The notes under the pieces were generated by a model. It had not been told where the DNA came from and did not search any database. It saw nothing but the letters and a program-made list of their open reading frames with translations. 64,000 nucleotides of DNA from assembly GCF_000310145.2 (NCBI RefSeq), contig NZ_AMXA01000001.1, forward strand, positions 1 to 64,000, read 5' to 3'. Of this stretch, positions 60,501 to 64,000 are shown piece after piece. This DNA comes from Thauera sp. 28 (GTDB lineage: Bacteria; Pseudomonadota; Gammaproteobacteria; Burkholderiales; Rhodocyclaceae). Numbering within the stretch: the stretch's first letter is position 1; each line of letters opens with the position of its first letter. The position numbers were made by a program, and so were the translations under genes.

Positions 60501-63500
60501 CGGTGCGGGTCTCGAAGCTGACGTCGTCGCCGCCGAAGAGGTTGCTGAACCAGCTCGCGATCGCCGCCAGGGTCTCGCGGTAGATGTCCTTGCCGATGCC
60601 CACGCCCGAGGCGGTGTTCGAGCCGCGGTCGGCATGCAGCGCAGTGTGGCGTACCGACAGGATCTCGGCGCCAGCGGCGACCGAGAGGTGGCTGCCGGCG
60701 TTGACGAAGGCGTCGGCGACGGGGTCGCGATTGACCGGGATCGCCGTGTTGTTATAGACGTCGGTGCGTGCCCTGGCCGATGCGCTGCTCCCCGCGCCGT
60801 TGGTGGCAGCGCCTGCGGACAGCTTGATGTCGTTGCCCGACTTCAGGGTGGCGTCACCGATGGTGACGCGGTTGTTGCCGATGTAGCTCGACACGCTGCT
60901 GCCTTCGGGCGCGACGCCGACGAGGCCATAGACGTCCACCGCGGACTGGGTGGACAGGCTGGCCACGGTACGGCTACCGAGGGCGATGTTCCAGGCGCTC
61001 TCGATGTGGGCGCCGTTGGCCACCTCGACTGCGGCCAGGGGGGTCTGGCCGGTGGCGCACACGATGCGCCCGGCCGGGCACACGGTGATGATCTCGGATT
61101 CCCCGCTGGCCGCGGAGACCGCACCGCCCGAGGTCATCGTGACCCGATCCGAAGCATTGATGTGGTTCGCGGCGTCGATGGCGACGCCCGCGACCAGGGC
61201 CGCCGGATCGCGCGGCGTGATGTTCGCGCTGGCGCCGACCCTGGCGCGGGTGTCGGCGAGCAGGCGCGTCTGGCTACCGGCTGCGGGGAAGTCGGCCAGG
61301 CCACCCGAGCTCGATTCGACGTTCCAGGCCGGGCGCGAGATGCCCGACCCGGCCAGCAGGCCGGCAGGGGCGCCCTTGGTGAGCGTGGTTGCCGCATTGA
61401 GTTCGACACGGTCGCCCTTGACCCTGGCGTTGTCGCCGATTTCGGCGAGCGTCCTGCCGAAGGCGAAGTTCTCCGCGTTGGCGCCGCTGACGCCGATCAG
61501 CGAGGCGTTGAGGTTGCGCATCCAGCTGTCGAAGGACAGCGCCTGGGTCGCGTCGATCCTGAGCGTGCCGACTTCGAGCATGCGTGCATCGGCCGGATGG
61601 CTGGCGCTGTAGCGGCTGCCGATACGGGCGATGGTGGTGCCGACGGTCGAAGTGTAGGACGCGGAGAAGGGCACCGACACCAGGCCGCCCGCGCCAGCCA
61701 CGCCGTGCGCATGGTTGGTGCTGTTGCCGTTGGCCAGGACCTGCAGCGTGCCGGCGCTTACGCCGACGCGGTCGCCGAGCGTGGCCTGGCTGAGCGTGCT
61801 GGAACTGGCCGTGGCCTTGTTCGCCCCTATGGCGACGAAGCCGACCGAGACACCGGAGACGTGCGCCAGCTGGGCGCTGGTGTTGTCCGTCTGCACGGTG
61901 GCGATGCCGGTCACCGTGAGCAGGCTGTCGTCGCCCACGCCAGCGCGCACCTGGCCGGTGTTGCTGGCGAAGGACTGCGAGGCGTTGGCGCCGACCAGCA
62001 GGCCGCCCGCCGCACCCGAGGCGCTGGAGTAGGCCGAGCGCGCGATGCCGCCGGGCAGGCGCTGGCGCGCCATCAGGCTGAGGCTGGCGGACTCGATGCG
62101 GCTGCCGCTACCCACCGTGGCATCGACCTGCGGCGACACGCGTGCGCGCGCGATCGAGGCGCCGACGGCGCCACCGAGGCTGACGTTGATCCCGGTTGCG
62201 CTGGCATGGGCCGCGGTGGCAGCGTCCGCGTCGATGAGCACATCGTCACTCACCTTGATGCGGGCGTCGGTGCCGGTGCTGGCGCCCACTGCCGTCTCGA
62301 TGGTGGCGGTGGCGACCGTGCCGCTCGCCGCCAGCCCAAGCCCACCCTTGGCCGCGAGGGCCTTGGCGGACACCTCGTGGTGGGCGTCCGCAGTGGCTTC
62401 CAGGCGGCCGACGCTGCGCCCCGCGGTCTGGCCGACGCGGACCTCGTTGCCGACCTTGGCTTGCGTGCGGCCGGTGATCTCGGCGGTGGTCACCGAGGCG
62501 CCGGCCGCGATCAGGCCGACGCTTGCACCTGCGGTCTCGGCGCTCAGCTTGCGCGTATCGTCGGCATCGACGCGCACGCTGCCAGCCTGCTCCACGATCA
62601 CGCCTTGCTCGAAGCGGGCCTCGACATGCGCACCGGACTTGAGCACGGCGACGGCAGCGTCCACTGCCAGGATGCCGCCGGTGCCGGCAAAGGCGAGCGA
62701 ATCCAGGTCCTCGTCGAGCGCGGCGGATACCGACACCGTGCCGGCATCCCCTGCATTGAGCGTGGTGCCGGTGTCGACGAAGGCCGTGGTGTGGCTGCGG
62801 AAGCTGGTCACGCCAACCCCTGCGCCCAGGCCGATGGCGCCTATTGCCAGACCGCCGTTGAGCATGTCGAAGCGCACATGCTGGCGCGCATCGACATCGA
62901 TATTGCGGCCGGCCTCCAGCGTGCTGCGCTTGCCGACGAAGGCTGCGGTGCCCGCGGGCAGCAGCCGGGTCTCGGTGGCGGTGAAGCTTGCGCTGGCCGC
63001 CGTGTCGGCGCGTTCGGTGGCGACCCGCGTCGATGCGTTGCGGATGCGGCTGTCGCTGTAGCCATTGAGCACGCTGCTGATGCTGCCGTTGGTGGCCTGG
63101 CCGTCGACGTAGCTGCCGGCGTTGCCATCGTCGGTCTGCAGGCGGCGCTGGGCGTCCTCGTCAAGCCCGCTGCCCACCGAATACACGCCGACTGCCCCGG
63201 CGAGCGCGCCGAGCCCGCCGGCGGCGCTCACCACGTAGGTGTCGATGTCGGTCTTTGCGAGCGCGTTGACGTCGATGTCGCGGCGGGCCTTGACCGTGGC
63301 ATCGTCGCCGATGAAGGCCGTGGTGTCGTTGCGGATGATGCCGACATCCACGGCGCCGGCGATCCCCACCGCACCGACGCCGAGGGCGCCCGACACGTTG
63401 AAGAGGCGCAGATCGTTGCGCGCGCTGACGTTGACGTCCTGGTCGTCGTGCGCTGCGCCAGCCTGGGTGTTGATCTGTGCGCCGTTGCCGATGTAGGCCA

Positions 63501-64000
63501 GGGTGTCCGAGTCGACCGTCGCCACCGAGGCGGCGCCGGCGAAGCCCACATACAGCCCGCCTGCACCTGCCGCGGAGACGGTGAACAGGTTCTCGTGCGA
63601 GCGTGCCTGGACCTGTACGCCGCGCATCGCGGTGGTGAGATCGACCCCGTCGCCCGAGTAGGCGGTGAGGGCTGTGCTGCCCTGGCCGCGGCCATCGACG
63701 ACAGCGCGGTTGCCGATCCAGGCGCGTGTGTCCTTGTCGATCAGGGTGATGCCGACGCCGGCGCCGATGCCGCCGCCACCGATGCCGAGCGCGACGGTGC
63801 CGGCGACCAAGGTGGTCGCGGTGTCGTCATCGGCCTTGACCACGACGTTGCCGCCAGCATCCACGACGGCATCATCGCCGATCGAGGCCCAGGTCTGGTT
63901 GTCGAAGCTCAGCACCGACACGCTGCCGGCAACGCCGACGGTGCCCGATGCGCCCAGGCTGGCGCTCACCGAGACGACCTCCTGCACCGAGTTGGCTGCG
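54580..64000 (-). CDS. Giant TpsA filamentous adhesin/LktA-like exoprotein (N terminus beyond window)
   Basis: At least 3139 residues, open at the right edge, so the signal and TPS domain lie outside. The part seen has many repeats built on T-A-IGDxAxVxA (FIGDDATVKARRDID, WIGNRAVVDGRGQG, YIGNGAQINTQAG), with Gly/Ala-rich beta-helix rungs like large LktA/hemagglutinin-type exoproteins. A coiled-coil insert (about 59760-60250; EITALEAEITSLKTEIEGFE) and a long DxRxxxGDVxIxxxGS beta-helical tail (about 55000-58000) follow. It ends ANPVATDTETQ and overlaps the tpsB region by ATGA. Likely a surface adhesin secreted by the adjacent TpsB. Confidence 0.9.
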   Translation of the reverse strand, partial: AANSVQEVVSVSASLGASGTVGVAGSVSVLSFDNQTWASIGDDAVVDAGGNVVVKADDDTATTLVAGTVALGIGGGGIGAGVGITLIDKDTRAWIGNRAVVDGRGQGSTALTAYSGDGVDLTTAMRGVQVQARSHENLFTVSAAGAGGLYVGFAGAASVATVDSDTLAYIGNGAQINTQAGAAHDDQDVNVSARNDLRLFNVSGALGVGAVGIAGAVDVGIIRNDTTAFIGDDATVKARRDIDVNALAKTDIDTYVVSAAGGLGALAGAVGVYSVGSGLDEDAQRRLQTDDGNAGSYVDGQATNGSISSVLNGYSDSRIRNASTRVATERADTAASASFTATETRLLPAGTAAFVGKRSTLEAGRNIDVDARQHVRFDMLNGGLAIGAIGLGAGVGVTSFRSHTTAFVDTGTTLNAGDAGTVSVSAALDEDLDSLAFAGTGGILAVDAAVAVLKSGAHVEARFEQGVIVEQAGSVRVDADDTRKLSAETAGASVGLIAAGASVTTAEITGRTQAKVGNEVRVGQTAGRSVGRLEATADAHHEVSAKALAAKGGLGLAASGTVATATIETAVGASTGTDARIKVSDDVLIDADAATAAHASATGINVSLGGAVGASIARARVSPQVDATVGSGSRIESASLSLMARQRLPGGIARSAYSSASGAAGGLLVGANASQSFASNTGQVRAGVGDDSLLTVTGIATVQTDNTSAQLAHVSGVSVGFVAIGANKATASSSTLSQATLGDRVGVSAGTLQVLANGNSTNHAHGVAGAGGLVSVPFSASYTSTVGTTIARIGSRYSASHPADARMLEVGTLRIDATQALSFDSWMRNLNASLIGVSGANAENFAFGRTLAEIGDNARVKGDRVELNAATTLTKGAPAGLLAGSGISRPAWNVESSSGGLADFPAAGSQTRLLADTRARVGASANITPRDPAALVAGVAIDAANHINASDRVTMTSGGAVSAASGESEIITVCPAGRIVCATGQTPLAAVEVANGAHIESAWNIALGSRTVASLSTQSAVDVYGLVGVAPEGSSVSSYIGNNRVTIGDATLKSGNDIKLSAGAATNGAGSSASARARTDVYNNTAIPVNRDPVADAFVNAGSHLSVAAGAEILSVRHTALHADRGSNTASGVGIGKDIYRETLAAIASWFSNLFGGDDVSFETRTGRSVVNQDSSVHVDGRVEVGINREQWLTIALDGSETHTDGISVLDRDFIGLATDILDRIAMLEELIRQYSVGNPSSDAAIAAEAYRSEVRFLERKLDEMGFPRDPSQPGFSSVPPESPLEVAQQSLSAMQDTRTELNAQVDRRSALNTELAEIPAEITALEAEITSLKTEIEGFETDLVGLDPDDTDDAAEITRLNGLITDREGQIAVREGLITTKETRRDVDIPAELGSIVAAYPNLDARLTDLNAQITDLDRDITAGAFSNVPLAGPIARVLKISDSVAKLGNIDVRGNRLTGTGVLDAPGDASITITNYGPNVLILGNMTIAPNEGGKLFFNGVEVNANADIARINRGAGTAAFSSITTAETSGAGEPVILVKSLFSPLDISEAEKDAMRADGIRPLAPDIILRGDISNLRGLVKIDSAAGSIRLEQKRKPDGSLITPVETATIRADRVEVKTRNGDFVQSYTDGAWHAAGEPLKVIPGVPTDPFPANVDSIERPATEPVGGIIANGSVLIAARYLNINGTIQSGIAEWGVRIPEGATVSLPGGGTGSFADARDDYALQVLEGRTSTGSEYYTVSGATVAGLGSAEWDAWESITVRYNALHDRLELSGVQVQGGYIELFGQIFSTSQSGGGRLRVLDGYGRIKIDNETGKTLLVNTLDAGLGVKGRINITDIRGIDPATGAPILSEPVSRTRADGEARTGTQGYDPVSGLRYVVTTGYDEVRIDEYRYSQTGWFGTAILSGKALDGYRLRSIERTKDPLLTDAFLVVDPAADYHYLPGGPRTQEETVSSVLTPGRSWRECNWWSLCISARYYQEFSVTTGKKYTTTDSVRGDYRIGIEYIGFDEGRVDISSVGDVMFNGSVNNRGGNTTVSSAGSLTQNGPSAVLGGHSIDLSAGTGIGSLHADGTPDQALRIRQSEGGVVNAGTTSGSIYLEQTIGDLRVGTIGSAATDKVVLESAGDIVGRDASALVQARRIDLSSANGSIGRLDALGGDPLRIRSGYTTSEDAAVLARHGLSAQARGDINIANLADPLAAHIYTGDLLVVGVESLGGDVRITTTGSVIDNNPFATVDTRTEDELAALWDEMRLRQQPNDPITGAARGSDAKAQEAVEAYANGRSNNYRLYWQFRVRQADGGASYDPTFEYALTATEEQALRDTGMDAADIAAFADKRTQQYRALHEEVGSYTSTFDEDFDYRSRLSAEEITAITRGSEWTDAQLLLSVGAGLLKEITDTVTTIKAPNVVGRTVTLVAGDDIGRYGPDQVIDTIAGIDTLTKAQKAALAAVERGDAIVDDEDNPRFVTIRQPQPLNVANRDPDDPATLHATAAGKVFIGSEGSLRIGQVSAGDEVRIKVAGALHGIDSGASAVHINSGGRIILEAASGGIGGTLDGDKLFLTPLGIQLSDGAGLIARAGSDIWLAASSGLFVDTVFSIGDVRLDASGSILDFQLTENPLAPDLNILARNVSLNASGGEIGSADNPLDVALSDEDGRISASTEGFGNGVHLNGTLGKFFNIGAVRSGDAVALSSATFMFIDGRVSGPGPISLVAGAQMVLTPFADVHATTLGVFLKARDLLMQDAGDGIHAAQMRVDVGTIDLRTDGDAVITGIFTGNPTESAILITAGGSVYDGGDTRLDIIANTAPGATLTIRAGGQIGGNPLDIDVLNFNASAGGLIHIDSPGSLIMGDVHAEREIDIRAAGSISAQSVTSLSEDVKLAADDGDLRVGAISGRDVELSAMNGDADIGSIDARNLDVDVPSGSVGIGELRATEVSIGARDRIDVDRLEVGRDLRLSADRIVAQVFASGSAPIFGAIGGYGGGMASAMDLTLSGLGGFHFDRIAALTGRIDIPVGTLQVDQFQVGDRVVVTNPQTRLLIDQHNFRLQGYDAQLYSGGPAFALKLDRNLIATDSFVIDRRASHEVLGPDGPQLSVVEYTERVLAEFHLAPPAAGAPREDEEESLVSVDANPVATDTETQ

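Overview
The window is GC-rich DNA from a betaproteobacterium, most likely of the Rhodocyclales (Thauera, Azoarcus or Methyloversatilis type; inferred from gene content and base composition, not proven). It carries most of a tetrahydromethanopterin (H4MPT)-linked methylotrophy island: a lanthanide-type quinoprotein methanol/alcohol dehydrogenase (XoxF), the formaldehyde-to-formate pathway, and biosynthesis genes for the H4MPT-like and methanofuran-like cofactors. It ends in a giant two-partner-secretion adhesin.

Layout. 1-2.9 kb: REP-like repeats, then a minus-strand three-gene signalling operon (stand-alone AcoR-like sensor, NarX/UhpB-type histidine kinase, LuxR-family response regulator). 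3.2-6.6 kb: a taurine/nitrate-type ABC importer and the ATPase of a second, quinoprotein-associated ABC system, closed by a terminator. 6.7-10.8 kb: beta-propeller protein, a REP array, a periplasmic binding protein, an ABC-2 permease and an SRPBCC protein. 10.85-18.85 kb: mostly minus-strand quinoprotein accessory genes (two metallo-beta-lactamase-fold proteins, one without its metal ligands; a SoxYZ-like carrier; two unknown secreted proteins), then xoxJ, cytochrome c (xoxG) and xoxF. 19.3-26.2 kb: plus-strand genes for two ATP-grasp ligases, a CitG-like protein, beta-RFAP synthase, mtdB, mch and fae. 26.3-34.9 kb: folB, an archaeal-type flavoprotein, a dihydropteroate-synthase-like protein, a DUF447 protein, mfnB, a secreted protease, and minus-strand kinase, hydantoinase-like and MfnD-like genes, with a HisA-like gene facing them.

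34.9-44.0 kb is a foreign block of small, lower-GC genes separated by attC-like recombination sites. No integrase is visible, so it looks like a cluster of attC sites lacking integron integrase (CALIN). It includes an IS91-family remnant, an IS1182-derived miniature element, and an intact ISAs1-family element that has split an NAD(P)H oxidoreductase gene, with a perfect 10-bp target duplication. 44.1-52.9 kb returns to the C1 island: a CIA30 protein, fhcBADC, a second Fae-like gene, a PabB-PabC fusion and a HAD phosphatase. 52.9-64.0 kb: TpsB transporter and a TpsA adhesin running off the window.

How it works together: XoxF, with XoxG and XoxJ, oxidises methanol or another alcohol in the periplasm. 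Fae condenses formaldehyde with the pterin, MtdB and Mch carry it to formyl level, and FhcABCD releases formate. Four of these operons (ABC importer, xoxF, fae, fhc) are preceded by good sigma-54 promoters (GG-N10-GC, or GT for fae). Each also has a similar dyad upstream (TGTnCC-N5-GGAACA-like), which suggests one enhancer-binding protein controls the pathway. That regulator is not in the window; only a stand-alone sensor module resembling AcoR-type activators is.
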